In this document: positions 27,653 to 36,243 of the stretch, in pieces | Layout of the letters: each line of letters begins with the position of its first letter | Position numbering within the stretch: position 1 is the first letter of the stretch | Source of the DNA: Pseudomonas taiwanensis DSM 21245 | Lineage (GTDB): Bacteria; Pseudomonadota; Gammaproteobacteria; Pseudomonadales; Pseudomonadaceae | Assembly (NCBI RefSeq): GCF_000425785.1 | Contig: NZ_AUEC01000021.1 | Location: 62,001-126,000 of the forward strand | Length of the DNA stretch: 64,000 bases | Direction: 5' to 3' | The notes under the pieces: model-generated | Told to the model about the DNA's origin: nothing | What the model saw: the letters and a program-made list of their open reading frames with translations, nothing else | Database searches by the model: none | Made by a program: the position numbers and the translations under genes

Positions 27653-28294
27653 ATGAATCAATTACCTGAAAACCCGATGGACATCACTGATCTCGACATT
27701 GATTTGCATGCCTCGGTTGAAAATGGCCCCATTGACGAACTTGGTTCGCGAATTCGGCTACGGCGCAAGATGAAACGGTTAAAACTTGTGCAGGTAGCAA
27801 AAGCTGCAGGGATTTCTCCCGCCCAGCTAAGCCAGATTGAACGCGGTAATTCCCGGCCTTCAATCGGGAAACTTGTACTGCTTTGCAAAGCTCTTGGCAT
27901 GCCGATTAGCTGGTTGTTCGATGATGGCCAACGGGAAAGTGTAGACGCCGAGGAAAGCAATGTCGTCGTCCGCAAAGCAAACCGCCGCCATGTCAATTTT
28001 CCCGCGAGCGGCATGGAGAAGGACATGCTCACGCCAGATACCATGCCGGATATCCAAATGATGCGCGTGGTGCTGAAGGCCGACGGGACAACCGGCGAAG
28101 CTCCCTACAACGAAAATGAAGGAGCTAAATGTGGTCTGGTCTTACGAGGTTCGATAGTTCTCGAAATCGATGGAGTTGCTCACCACTTGAATGCAGGCGA
28201 CTCTTTTGCATTTAGCGCGACATCATTGACAAGATTCTGGGGAAATGGCGAAGAAAGCGAAGTCATTTGGGCATGCTCTCCAGCATTCTATTGA
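27653..28294 (+). CDS. XRE-family regulator with C-terminal cupin (PuuR-like)
   Basis: A 213-residue transcription regulator. The helix-turn-helix covers about residues 29-85 (KLVQVAKAAGISPAQLSQIE, RGNSRPSIGKLVLLCKALG) and the cupin effector domain about 130-212 (EGAKCGLVLRGSIVLEIDG). This architecture is that of PuuR-type regulators of amine catabolism. It ends the plus-strand operon and probably controls the divergent promoters. It lies 22 bases from the cupin gene. Confidence 0.88.
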   Translation: MNQLPENPMDITDLDIDLHASVENGPIDELGSRIRLRRKMKRLKLVQVAKAAGISPAQLSQIERGNSRPSIGKLVLLCKALGMPISWLFDDGQRESVDAEESNVVVRKANRRHVNFPASGMEKDMLTPDTMPDIQMMRVVLKADGTTGEAPYNENEGAKCGLVLRGSIVLEIDGVAHHLNAGDSFAFSATSLTRFWGNGEESEVIWACSPAFY

Positions 28295-28532
28295 TCAAGC
28301 TCGACGTGCTCAGACGCTAGCCATAACCTGCAATATCCAGCGATCTAGAGTCTTGCTTTACCAGTAGGCGGTATACTCGCGAAAGCGTATTTCAGGCACC
28401 TCAAACCATTTCGACTTCACATTATTGAGAACTCGTTTGATGGACGATGAGGATGTGCGCTCTCCATGTATCACCGCCCACTCTAGCAGAGACGCTGTGT
28501 AGCGGCGGCATAGGCGATCTCAGACATGCTGC
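28295..28532. other. Intergenic region before the IS3 left end
   Basis: About 240 bases with no coding signal, running up to the terminal repeat of the broken IS3-type element. Confidence 0.3.
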
Positions 28533-28705
28533 TGTCTGAATCGCGCCTGGTTTCCTAGACACCTCCAAGCCTCATAATGAGGTCCAAACAGGAGGTGCCA
28601 TGAGTCGTCAGCATTACCCCGAAGAATTCAAAATCGAAGCGGTCAAGCACGTGACCGAGAAAGGCAAATCTGTCGCCTATGTCGCTCAGCGCTTGCGGAT
28701 ATCGG
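28533..28705 (+). mobile_element. Left end of a broken IS3-family element
   Basis: It begins with the terminal repeat TGTCTGAATCGCGCCTGGTT, which is matched in inverse form at about 39423-39447. A ribosome-binding site and the first 35 codons of orfA follow, then homology stops abruptly at about 28705. The rest of the element reappears only at 38.59 kb in the same orientation. Confidence 0.8.
28600..28705 (+). pseudogene. IS3 transposase OrfA, N-terminal fragment
   Basis: The fragment reads MSRQHYPEEFKIEAVKHVTE then KGKSVAYVAQRLRIS, the helix-turn-helix start of an IS3-type OrfA (normally about 90-100 residues). It is cut in the recognition helix region; the following codons are foreign. AGGAGG-like sequence precedes the ATG. 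Confidence 0.85.
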
Positions 28706-28802
28706 TTCCATGGGCGACCTCTTTTTATTGTTTGAGTGTCAACGCCTGTCGCCGACCCGGCGATATTTCCCAGGCCGACAGCGTGAGTCCAGCTCATGGG
28801 CC
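28706..28802 (-). other. Start of a beheaded minus-strand gene at the IS junction
   Basis: Downstream of the acetylpolyamine amidohydrolase, the minus strand shows AAGAGG and, seven bases on, an ATG at 28711, exactly where IS sequence begins. This looks like the first codon of the next gene of the operon, the rest having been lost. Confidence 0.4.
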
Positions 28803-29834
28803 TTAGCGCCCGCCTTCAAATCCTTGTAGGGTGTTAACGGCGTTGATGCCGATTTCATCGACCATGTAGCCGCCTTCCATCACGGACAGCGTCGCAATGC
28901 CAGCTCCCGCGATGTCCGCGCCTAAGCGTAGGAAGTCCTCGCTGGTGAGTTTGAAGTGGCTGATTGGGTCGTCCTCGAAGGTATCGACGCCCAGCGAGAT
29001 CACCAGAAAGTCGGGTTTGTACGCGACGATCCGGATCAGGGCGTCGGTCAGCGCCTGTCGGTAACTGGCCCAGGCGGTACCTCTGGCCAGTGGATAGTTC
29101 ACGGTGAAGCCCTCCCCCGCTCCCGCCCCCCGCTCGTGTTCAAAGCCCGAGAAGTACGGGTAGGACACATGCGGGTCACCATGAAGGGAGGCAAAGAAGA
29201 CATCAGGGCGGTCGTAGAAAATGTTCTGCGTGCCATTACCGTGATGGAAATCCACATCCAGCACGGCAACTCGTTTGGCCCCCTGGCTCAGGCATCGCTC
29301 TGCGGCAATGGCCGCATTGTTCAGGTAGCAGTAGCCGCCCATGTATTCGCGGGCGGCGTGGTGGCCAGGCGGACGGCAAAGAGCAAATGCACTGGGCGCA
29401 CCGTCGATCACGCGTTGTATTCCGGTAAGGGCCACATCGGCACTACTGCGCACCGCCTCCCAAGTGCCACCGGTAATCGGCGCGCCGGCATCCATGGCGT
29501 AGAAGCCAAGTTTGCCGTCTATGAAGCCTGGCTCGCGGTCGATGGCAAGATCACGCACCGGCCAGACTAATGGCAAGGCATCATGGGTCTTGCCGGTTGC
29601 AGTCCACTCAGCCCAAGCGTTCTCCAGAAAGGCCACATAGCGCTCACTGTGTGCGGCGACGTAGCAGGCACGATCGAACGCCTGCGCACTGATCACATCA
29701 CCCAAGCCGGCGCTCTTAACCCGCGCCAATACGGTCTCGGCGCGCTGCGGACTTTCAAAAGACGGTGTTACGGCTCCGTCCTTGAGCTCACACCCATGGT
29801 GTAAGCGATGGTTTTCACTGAAGACCGTCAGCAC
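28803..29834 (-). CDS. Acetylpolyamine amidohydrolase (histone-deacetylase family)
   Basis: A 343-residue zinc deacetylase. I choose the GTG at 29834 because AGAAGGAT lies upstream and because the numbering then puts all catalytic residues exactly where the Mycoplana acetylpolyamine amidohydrolase has them: His158 and His159 (RPPGHHA), zinc ligands Asp195 and His197 (DVDFHHG) and Asp284 (GVDTFED), and Tyr323 (EGGYMV). The enzyme should remove acetyl groups from acetylputrescine, acetylcadaverine or similar amines in the cytosol. It diverges from an Lrp-type regulator gene 120 bases away. Its downstream operon partner is cut off by the IS3 junction. Confidence 0.9.
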   Translation of the reverse strand: MLTVFSENHRLHHGCELKDGAVTPSFESPQRAETVLARVKSAGLGDVISAQAFDRACYVAAHSERYVAFLENAWAEWTATGKTHDALPLVWPVRDLAIDREPGFIDGKLGFYAMDAGAPITGGTWEAVRSSADVALTGIQRVIDGAPSAFALCRPPGHHAAREYMGGYCYLNNAAIAAERCLSQGAKRVAVLDVDFHHGNGTQNIFYDRPDVFFASLHGDPHVSYPYFSGFEHERGAGAGEGFTVNYPLARGTAWASYRQALTDALIRIVAYKPDFLVISLGVDTFEDDPISHFKLTSEDFLRLGADIAGAGIATLSVMEGGYMVDEIGINAVNTLQGFEGGR

Positions 29835-29956
29835 GCGAGTATCCTTCTGATCAGGTTTCTGGATGAACAATTCTCGCGTTATGCTGCAGAAAATTCTTTG
29901 CTTTATGCTCACACTATCGGTATTTTTGAGCAAAATACCCACATTAAATGGGATAC

Positions 29957-30460
29957 ATGAGCAAAGATTTTGCTTACGATCAAATCGACGCAGTGGATCT
30001 GGATCTGCTGCGGCTTTTACAAGAGGACGGCACACTTTCCAGCGCTGCGCTGAGCGAGCGACTATCAATGACCGTTACACCATGTTGGCGCCGACGAAAG
30101 CGAATGGAAGAACTGGGCATCATCAAGGACTATCAGACCAACCTGGATCGACGCAAACTTGGTTACGACGTGATGGCATTCGCCCAGGTGCGCTTTGGAA
30201 ACCACTCGGCAAACGCGCCTGACGAGTTCGAACAGGTGATCATGAAGCTGCCTCAGGTGCTGTCTTGCCATAAAGTCACGGGCGAGGCTGACTATGTTCT
30301 TACAGTGTTGGCCACTGACCTCGAAAGTTACGGAATTTTCGTAGAAGAGGTGCTCCGTCGCCAGCCTGGAATTTCCTCAATCCAGTCCAGCTTGGCTCTA
30401 AGAGAAATTAAGGCAGTATCAAGGATACCCGTTGGAAAAACAGGCCGCCAGCAGACTTAA
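29957..30460 (+). CDS. Lrp/AsnC-family transcription regulator
   Basis: A 167-residue regulator. The ATG at 29957 is preferred to one three codons earlier because GGGA lies just ahead of it. The N-terminal helix-turn-helix spans about residues 10-60 (VDLDLLRLLQEDGTLSSAAL; MTVTPCWRRRKRMEELGII) and the ligand-binding RAM domain about 65-150 (VTGEADYVLTVLATDLESYG). Divergent from the acetylpolyamine amidohydrolase gene, which it most likely controls. Confidence 0.88.
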   Translation: MSKDFAYDQIDAVDLDLLRLLQEDGTLSSAALSERLSMTVTPCWRRRKRMEELGIIKDYQTNLDRRKLGYDVMAFAQVRFGNHSANAPDEFEQVIMKLPQVLSCHKVTGEADYVLTVLATDLESYGIFVEEVLRRQPGISSIQSSLALREIKAVSRIPVGKTGRQQT

Positions 30461-30902
30461 TGCTCAGCGAGAATCAGTTATCACCGACCATCAAATAAAT
30501 TCTTCTCAATGCACTATATCGAATTAACCCTAACCAGAGTTAAACCACGAATATGACAGAGATCACTCAAGAAATCGATCAATAGATTGCACACACGACC
30601 GAATGCTAAACTTGTGTTCACAAAGAAACACCACCAGACCCAAAACAAAACCCTAACAACTGATTAAAGCACATCACCACACGTGCAAAACGAAATTCGA
30701 AAATCGCTAGACAAGCACTCAATAAAAACAAACACCCCAAATCATCAATTACATCAAACAAAGGCGTTAGCGACTCACCGCTCACCTATAAAAAAGCTCA
30801 CTTTTGAGAATATTATCGACTTTTAAACCCGCCCCAGGCTATTGAGCAAAACGGCACCTTGATGTATATTTCCAAATCCTATAGTCAGTAGAGATCAATT
30901 CG
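30461..30902. other. AT-rich intergenic region
   Basis: About 440 bases of strikingly AT-rich sequence with no open reading frame of note, ahead of the IclR gene. The composition differs sharply from its neighbours and suggests foreign or degenerate DNA. Confidence 0.4.
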
Positions 30903-31628
30903 ATGCAAGAAAAGCCGCAAGCTGTCGACAGGTCCGTAGCCGCGGCAGACAGAACGTTGGCTCTGTTAGATGCTTTCATCGGAGCTGAGACCGAGCTATC
31001 TTTAACGGACTTAGAAAAGCGCACAGATCTTTTTAAGAGTGTCATCTTGCGCTACATGATCTCGTTTGAGCGCTGGGGATACGTGCGAAAAGGGCAAGAT
31101 GGGAATTACCGCCTAGGCCCCAGAGCCTTCCAGTTAGGACGTGCGTTTGAACGCTCACTGAAAGCTACCGAGATTATTCAAACGGCTCTTGACCAACTCA
31201 CTCACAAGGTTGGCGAAACCTCTTCCGTATATATCCGAGATGGCGAGTGGCGGGTTTGCTGGCTGCGATCAGAATCCAACCATTTCATCAAAGTAGGCAT
31301 GCAACCTGGCAAGCGCTTACCGATGGATGAGACGTCAACAGCACGGATATTGCGTCGATTTAGCGAAGAGCCTTTGTCTGACGTAGACAGCATGAGTCTT
31401 GACTTTGTCATAGCATCAGTAGGTATCGCAGATCCTCTACTCGCATCCATCGCAGCACCACTGTTTGGTGCAAACAACGAATTTATCGGGTCGTTGACTC
31501 TATCAGGGATCAACAATCGTTTCGACGCCACTCGTACCGATCTTCAGGAAATATTGCTGGCCGAAGCAATTCGCATCAGCAAGGCCCTCGGTGCATCAAA
31601 TAACCGCCAGGGCGGGCGATTGGAGTAA
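30903..31628 (+). CDS. IclR-family transcription regulator
   Basis: A 241-residue regulator. The winged helix-turn-helix is at about residues 13-72 (RTLALLDAFIGAETELSLTD; KRTDLFKSVILRYMISFERW) and the IclR effector domain at about 80-235 (LTHKVGETSSVYIRDGEWRV; LTLSGINNRFD). It is convergent with the dioxygenase gene, from which it is separated by a shared terminator hairpin. It is the nearest regulator for the dioxygenase/permease module. Confidence 0.88.
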   Translation: MQEKPQAVDRSVAAADRTLALLDAFIGAETELSLTDLEKRTDLFKSVILRYMISFERWGYVRKGQDGNYRLGPRAFQLGRAFERSLKATEIIQTALDQLTHKVGETSSVYIRDGEWRVCWLRSESNHFIKVGMQPGKRLPMDETSTARILRRFSEEPLSDVDSMSLDFVIASVGIADPLLASIAAPLFGANNEFIGSLTLSGINNRFDATRTDLQEILLAEAIRISKALGASNNRQGGRLE

Positions 31629-31642
31629 TCACCCACCCTGCC

Positions 31643-31670
31643 CTTCACCCCAGAAATTACTGGGGTGAAG
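31643..31670. terminator. Bidirectional terminator hairpin
   Basis: CTTCACCCCAG, loop AAATTA, CTGGGGTGAAG: a perfect 11-base-pair stem between the convergent IclR and dioxygenase genes. There is no clear U-tract, so its efficiency is uncertain. Confidence 0.65.
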
Positions 31671-31672
31671 CT

Positions 31673-32695
31673 TCACTCCTCACTGATATCACGATCGAAT
31701 TTCGGCACCCCCATGCGCGCGGTGCCAGGGCCGAAACGCTCTGCAAACTCCAACGCCAACGGCCGAGTGTCGTTGCGCAGCCACAGCCGCAACAAGTGGC
31801 GCTTGCGATCATCTTCCTCGAAGTCGACGAACTCAGTCCGCGAATGAACAATCGTATGATTGTTCAACATCTGCATGTCGCCAGGCTCGAACTGCATCTC
31901 AAAGCACTGCTCAGGAGCGGTGGCCAAGGCGTCGAACAGATTCAGGGCCTCTTCCTGCAGGGCAGTCTTAGCTTCGCCGCTTTTAGCGAAAGCAGGTTCG
32001 ATGGCGTTACGGACGTACCGCGCACTGAGATACCCCTCGTAATCGCTAAAGACCGGAATTTTGTGGTCGCTCAGTTCGCCGGCACCTGGGCGCTGTTCAC
32101 CTTTAAGGTCATAGTAGAAGCCCTCGAAAAGCGGCTCCAGCAGATCTGGACGAGTCTCGAGAATTCTATTGAAAATCGTGTTCGAACTCGAGAAACGACT
32201 CAGCCCGCCCGATTGAGGTGTACGCAGGCATAGCAGGCCAACTACGTCGGCGTTGTCTGTATGGAAGTTCAATTTCGCCTTGGTGTTGTAGCCTCGAGTC
32301 TTTTGGCTATAAGTGACACCTTCATCTTTAACGTGACCCAAAAGATGAGCACGCTTGTTCTGGGTCACCGGTGTACCCAGGTACAGGCCAATCCCCCAGT
32401 AGATCCGTGAAGCATCTTCTTTCGTGTAGCGCTGCACGGGAAGCCCACGAATCACCGCCATGCCAAAACCGTGCTGCACTTCGCGATCCACTGCTTCGAC
32501 GAACGGCACCAGATAGTCGAGGGGGAAATCTGCCTTGGTAATTTCCGTAATCGGCAGGTGGCGAACCTTATCCAGCAGAGCCTCCAGCTCTTCGACCCCG
32601 CGGGAGTCGAGGCGGTACAGCCACGAGTTGTCATTGGCCAGATCGTGAGGCGTCCACGCGCTCTTAGCGGTGACAGGGGTAGTGCGAATGCTCAT
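31673..32695 (-). CDS. TauD/TfdA-family Fe(II)/2-oxoglutarate dioxygenase
   Basis: A 340-residue oxygenase. The ATG at 32695 is set by GAGGAG upstream. The iron-binding facial triad is present: His145 and Asp147 in NFHTDNAD and the distal His284 in IVHSRTEF, followed by the 2-oxoglutarate-binding Arg around 299-303 (RHLLRLW). Such enzymes hydroxylate or open substrates such as sulfonates, carnitine-like betaines or phenoxyacids. Members of this length with the N-terminal LPVQRYTKEDASRIYWG segment are often near transport genes for organic acids. Substrate unknown here. Two CATAA/TTATG dyads lie immediately upstream and probably control it. Confidence 0.85.
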   Translation of the reverse strand: MSIRTTPVTAKSAWTPHDLANDNSWLYRLDSRGVEELEALLDKVRHLPITEITKADFPLDYLVPFVEAVDREVQHGFGMAVIRGLPVQRYTKEDASRIYWGIGLYLGTPVTQNKRAHLLGHVKDEGVTYSQKTRGYNTKAKLNFHTDNADVVGLLCLRTPQSGGLSRFSSSNTIFNRILETRPDLLEPLFEGFYYDLKGEQRPGAGELSDHKIPVFSDYEGYLSARYVRNAIEPAFAKSGEAKTALQEEALNLFDALATAPEQCFEMQFEPGDMQMLNNHTIVHSRTEFVDFEEDDRKRHLLRLWLRNDTRPLALEFAERFGPGTARMGVPKFDRDISEE

Positions 32696-32741
32696 TGTTT
32701 TCTCCTCTGAGAGGCCAGATGGGGGGGATGGCCCTAGGCAA

Positions 32742-32760
32742 ATCATAATGACGTTATGAT
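32742..32760. promoter_or_regulatory. Operator-like dyad 1 before the dioxygenase gene
   Basis: ATCATAA-TGACG-TTATGAT, a perfect 7-base inverted repeat with a 5-base spacer, 47 bases upstream of the dioxygenase start. Its twin lies 43 bases further on. Confidence 0.7.
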
Positions 32761-32784
32761 TTTTTGCAATGCCCCTTTACAAAA

Positions 32785-32803
32785 ATCATAATCTGGTTAT
32801 GAA
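32785..32803. promoter_or_regulatory. Operator-like dyad 2 before the dioxygenase gene
   Basis: ATCATAA-TCTGG-TTATGAA, the same dyad as the preceding one, with the last base changed. Centre-to-centre distance is 43 bases, about four helical turns, so both sites face the same side of the DNA. Confidence 0.7.
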
Positions 32804-32880
32804 TATAGGTAAGCGGGCCGTGGGCCCCCTGGTTTCCCCCAAACCACTGATAGAAAAAAATAATCGAGGGGTGATGAGTT

Positions 32881-33357
32881 ATGCGTGCCGATAATGAGTC
32901 CCAACAAGCCACAACCCCAGGTGCTAAGCACCACTGGCGCCTAGCCTGCCTGCTATCGCTATGTGGTTTCACGAGCCTGGCCGATACGACCGGAACCTCA
33001 CAGAGCATCCTTGCGTTCGTTACCTGCTGCTGTGTGTTTTTGATCAAAAGCGTGCCCACCAGATCAACCGTCAACGCTCATCGGAATTTATCGTCCCTTA
33101 CCGGGATCGCTTGGGCGTGCGCGGCAGGAAACGTTGCCGGGACGATCGGCAGTGCGCTGATAGCCCTCGACGGCTCTACAATTAGCAGACCTGCGGGCAC
33201 TGCTATCACCATTTCAGCGCTGGCACTGACGTTGTGCTTCGCGCTGACCCGTTCATCGGTTGGCGAGAAACCCGGCATGGTGCCTCGGGTTGCAAGGACT
33301 GCTCTCAAGCCGACAACAGCAAAACTGAGCTTTGCTATGTGCGCTAAAATTAAATAA
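32881..33357 (+). CDS. Putative four-helix membrane protein
   Basis: A 158-residue frame starting at 32881, with GAGGGG about 11 bases ahead. Four hydrophobic stretches are visible (about residues 20-36, 44-58, 80-100 and 108-124), with AWACAAGNVAGTIGSALIAL and TAITISALALTLCFALTRSS. It precedes the DctM-like permease gene and could be its small membrane subunit, but the C-terminus is basic and unlike DctQ. I do not recognise the family, and decay by frameshift is possible. Confidence 0.4.
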   Translation: MRADNESQQATTPGAKHHWRLACLLSLCGFTSLADTTGTSQSILAFVTCCCVFLIKSVPTRSTVNAHRNLSSLTGIAWACAAGNVAGTIGSALIALDGSTISRPAGTAITISALALTLCFALTRSSVGEKPGMVPRVARTALKPTTAKLSFAMCAKIK

Positions 33358-33469
33358 CGCGCAGCACTGAGCCCAGTTTTATATCCATTGAAATGGATAA
33401 TCCGAGTGCTTTGGTTGTTTGGTTTAAACATCAAGAGCGGTTCATTGATAATAACAAAGGTATACCGTT

Positions 33470-34816
33470 ATGGGTCTTGCAGTGTGGGCATTAGCCACTT
33501 ACATAGCCGTAATCATTTTATGGAGTACATGGCTTAAGCGAGGCATCGCTGAAGCTATGGTTATTGGCTTCGTAGCTGTCTGTCTATTTGGTAAAGGCGA
33601 TTTTTTAGGTATTGCAGTTGGCGGCATGTCGTCTGCTTTCCAAGAACAGGTCGTTTTCTCAGCCCTGGCGTTCACATTCATCGGTTTCCTGCTCTCGAAG
33701 ACCGGTATCATCGACTTGCAGGTCGCCATGCTGAACTCGATGATGGGAAGGCTTCCCGGTGGAGCCGGTTACGTAGCGACGATAGGCGCCGCACTTTTCG
33801 GCTCTGTTGCCCATGCTGGCTCTGCTAATGCCGCAACGATCGGGACTGTCACCATTCCTTGGATGAAGAAGTCGAAATGGCCAGCAGAAGTATCAGCAAC
33901 TGTGGTTGCGGGCAACTCAGGCCTGGGCAACGTGATTCCACCAAGTGGCTCCTTCTTCATACTGGTTGGACTGGGTACAGTCGCCCCTTTTGTCACCGTC
34001 GAGAAGCTACTGCTTACCATGTATGCAGTCTCCGCTTGGTGTTTGCTCTGGCGCCTCATCATGGTTTTCATGTTTGTGAGGAAGCACAAGATTGGTCGCG
34101 ACGGTAACGATGACATCCAGCCACTGCGTCACACCTTGAGCCAAGGCTGGTGGACCATGTTGATCTTCATTGCCATCGCTATTCCGATCTGTCTGACGCT
34201 TGGCCCTGTCAGCGAGATGCTGTCGGCTGCGCTCGGTAGCGGCAACATGAAGTCGATCTCACTGATGATCTGGATGCCTGTCATGCTTGGCATCTTCGCT
34301 CTGCTCATGGGTTGGAGGAAGCTGCCTAAAACCTTCAAAGGGTGGCATCAACTGATTGCATCTACAGCACCTCGTTATCGCGAAGTCGGTACTACTCTGG
34401 TTTTTGCTTTCGCTGGTGGTGCTTCGCTGGGGCTGCTTGGTCTGGGCGAACAGCTTTCCGACTTGCTGCAGGGCATGAATGCTTCGCCACTTACTGCATG
34501 CTTCATCGTGGTTGTGCTGGTGATCCTAGTAGCTGGCCCACTGAGCTCCACAGCAACGGTTGCAACTATTGGCGGTATTGGTTTCAGCGTGCTGATGTAC
34601 GCCGGAGTGAATCCCTATCTGGCTGCAGCCTTGGTACTAATCGCTGCTTCGACGGAGGGTGCGTCCCCGCCAGGTTCAGCTTCGATATACATCGCATCCG
34701 GCATCGCCCAGGTACCACCAGCGAGGACTTTCATCCCGCTGATTGTTTACTACGTGGTGCCTTTCATCTTCATTGGTGTCGGCGTTGGTATGGGCTGGCT
34801 TCCGGTACCGGCGTAA
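33470..34816 (+). CDS. DctM-like (TRAP-type) large permease
   Basis: A 448-residue membrane protein with about 11-12 helices. The motif AGSANAATIGTVTIPWMKKS, then SGLGNVIPPSGSFFILVGLG resembles the double-glycine/proline loop of the DctM family, and ASTEGASPPGSASIYIASGI repeats it in the second half, as expected for the inverted topology. Function: uptake of an organic acid or similar solute driven by an ion gradient. No DctP-type binding protein is encoded nearby, so it may act alone or with a distant partner. It is followed 25 bases later by a small membrane-protein gene. Confidence 0.75.
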   Translation: MGLAVWALATYIAVIILWSTWLKRGIAEAMVIGFVAVCLFGKGDFLGIAVGGMSSAFQEQVVFSALAFTFIGFLLSKTGIIDLQVAMLNSMMGRLPGGAGYVATIGAALFGSVAHAGSANAATIGTVTIPWMKKSKWPAEVSATVVAGNSGLGNVIPPSGSFFILVGLGTVAPFVTVEKLLLTMYAVSAWCLLWRLIMVFMFVRKHKIGRDGNDDIQPLRHTLSQGWWTMLIFIAIAIPICLTLGPVSEMLSAALGSGNMKSISLMIWMPVMLGIFALLMGWRKLPKTFKGWHQLIASTAPRYREVGTTLVFAFAGGASLGLLGLGEQLSDLLQGMNASPLTACFIVVVLVILVAGPLSSTATVATIGGIGFSVLMYAGVNPYLAAALVLIAASTEGASPPGSASIYIASGIAQVPPARTFIPLIVYYVVPFIFIGVGVGMGWLPVPA

Positions 34817-34841
34817 AATTTCTCAAGATTTGGAGCGAATA

Positions 34842-35162
34842 ATGAGCGAATCTATGACTGTACCTCGGAAAACCGCGGCCTCAGCTCACTCAGAGCCCAA
34901 CGCAAAAGTGGCCAGCCCTGAAACTGAGCAAAGCATTGCTCAGAAAATCATGATCAACGGCTACGTTGGGCTTCTAGTCTTAATGCTCGGTCTCGGTTTT
35001 CTGCTCGTAACACTGCAGTCCGTGGGTCTTTTCATGCAAAGTGGAGCCCTGATTAAATACTGGGCAGATGCCCTTAACCCATGGCTTTTCACTGTTTCAG
35101 GCACCTTCGGAATCTGGACGTTGCTTACCGCCTACGTGTGCGGTTGGAAACCCCAGGAGTAA
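34842..35162 (+). CDS. Small two-helix membrane protein, permease partner
   Basis: A 106-residue protein whose ATG at 34842 follows TGGAGCG. A polar N-terminal tail of about 35 residues is followed by two helices (GYVGLLVLMLGLGFLLVTLQ and PWLFTVSGTFGIWTLLTAYV). Position and topology suggest an accessory subunit of the preceding permease, although it is smaller than a classical DctQ. No homologue is recognised. Confidence 0.6.
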   Translation: MSESMTVPRKTAASAHSEPNAKVASPETEQSIAQKIMINGYVGLLVLMLGLGFLLVTLQSVGLFMQSGALIKYWADALNPWLFTVSGTFGIWTLLTAYVCGWKPQE

Positions 35163-35255
35163 CAGCACCAATCTAGGACGTTTTAAAACCTCACACCAGA
35201 GGCTCTTCAATGGGCCTCCCCTCCGTGCCGGTTATAAATTAGCCGGATTACCTGC

Positions 35256-35285
35256 AGCCGCTGGAGCTTAACTGTCCCAGCGGCT
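35256..35285 (+). terminator. Terminator or attenuator before the TerC gene
   Basis: AGCCGCTGG and CCAGCGGCT form a perfect 9-base-pair stem around a 12-base loop, followed by ACCTTTTGG. It ends the permease operon and sits only 18 bases before the TerC start, so it could also act as a leader hairpin for that gene. Confidence 0.6.
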
Positions 35286-35303
35286 ACCTTTTGGGCGACC
35301 TCA

Positions 35304-36002
35304 ATGCTGGAAATATTCAACTCATTCTCATGGGCGGCACTCGCCCAGATTGTGGCAATCGACATTCTGCTGGGAGGCGACAACGCTGTTGTGATCGCTC
35401 TGGCTTGTAGAAACTTACCGGCTGATCTCAGGAAAAGAGCTATCACCGCCGGCGTTGCAGGCGCGATACTGCTTCGAATCGCTCTACTATTTTTTGCCAT
35501 TCAAATTCTTGCTCTGCCCGCACTCAAAATTGTTGGCGGACTCATGTTGCTCTGGATCGGAATAAAGCTGTTTCAGGCTGAGCAGGAAGATACCGGTGAA
35601 ATTGCCGGCGGGACTAAACTGATTTCCGCGGTCAAAACGATCATCATTGCAGATGCGGTCATGTCCTTGGATAACGTACTGGCGCTTGCTGGCGCAGCCG
35701 GCGGCGACCTCCTTCTCGTATCCTTGGGTGTGCTGATCAGTATTCCAATCATCGTATGGGGCAGTCGCTTTGTTCTCGCCTTGATGGATAGATTCCCACA
35801 GGTCATCGCACTCGGGGCCGCGTTGCTTGGCTGGATCGCAGGCGGCATGATCGCCGCTGATGCGCTAGTGGCAAAACATCTGGCTACAATGCCGATCACA
35901 CCCTCCACCATGCACTATGCTTCAGCTGCCGTCGGTGCTGTCCTGGTCATAGCGCTTGGATATTTGATTTCGAGAAAGCGAGCATTGCCCGCGCGGAGTT
36001 GA
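35304..36002 (+). CDS. TerC-family membrane protein (YjbE type)
   Basis: A 232-residue protein with seven or so helices. The two family motifs are intact: LLGGDNAVVIAL with Asp26/Asn27, and IIADAVMSLDNVLALAG with Asp117 and Asp123/Asn124, which form the proposed metal-binding site. TerC/YjbE proteins export or handle manganese or calcium, often helping metalation of exported enzymes. The Shine-Dalgarno sequence is weak. It has no obvious operon partner; no yybP-ykoY riboswitch sequence could be seen in the leader. Confidence 0.85.
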   Translation: MLEIFNSFSWAALAQIVAIDILLGGDNAVVIALACRNLPADLRKRAITAGVAGAILLRIALLFFAIQILALPALKIVGGLMLLWIGIKLFQAEQEDTGEIAGGTKLISAVKTIIIADAVMSLDNVLALAGAAGGDLLLVSLGVLISIPIIVWGSRFVLALMDRFPQVIALGAALLGWIAGGMIAADALVAKHLATMPITPSTMHYASAAVGAVLVIALGYLISRKRALPARS

Positions 36003-36243
36003 TCTACCCGTCCAAGAACAGTGTTGGCGGAGCAATGAGGAATAAAGCTACACTTCATTGCCTTTGCCATCCGATAAAACAACCTCACGCTACTTTATTG
36101 TTTCCAATCGACCATCTGCCCCCTCCACTTTGATATCACGACAGTCTGCCCACTGCTCTTCCAGAAGAAATAAATGCCAGAGCAATGACGGCTAAGTGTT
36201 CACTATGCTGTCCGTACTCACAGCAACCCGTGGGGACGGAAAC
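36003..36243. other. Intergenic, no gene seen
   Basis: Sequence after the TerC gene leading into a patch of gene remnants. No coding or structural signal recognised. Confidence 0.3.

Noticed and set aside
32881-33434. Minus-strand frame 33078-33434 as the real gene
   Set aside because: It lacks a ribosome-binding site and membrane or family features, while the plus-strand frame has both a plausible start and helices.
35163-35303. Possible yybP-ykoY manganese riboswitch before the TerC gene
   Set aside because: TerC genes often have one, but the conserved purine-rich loop and CUACC partner were not found; only a plain terminator-type stem is visible.
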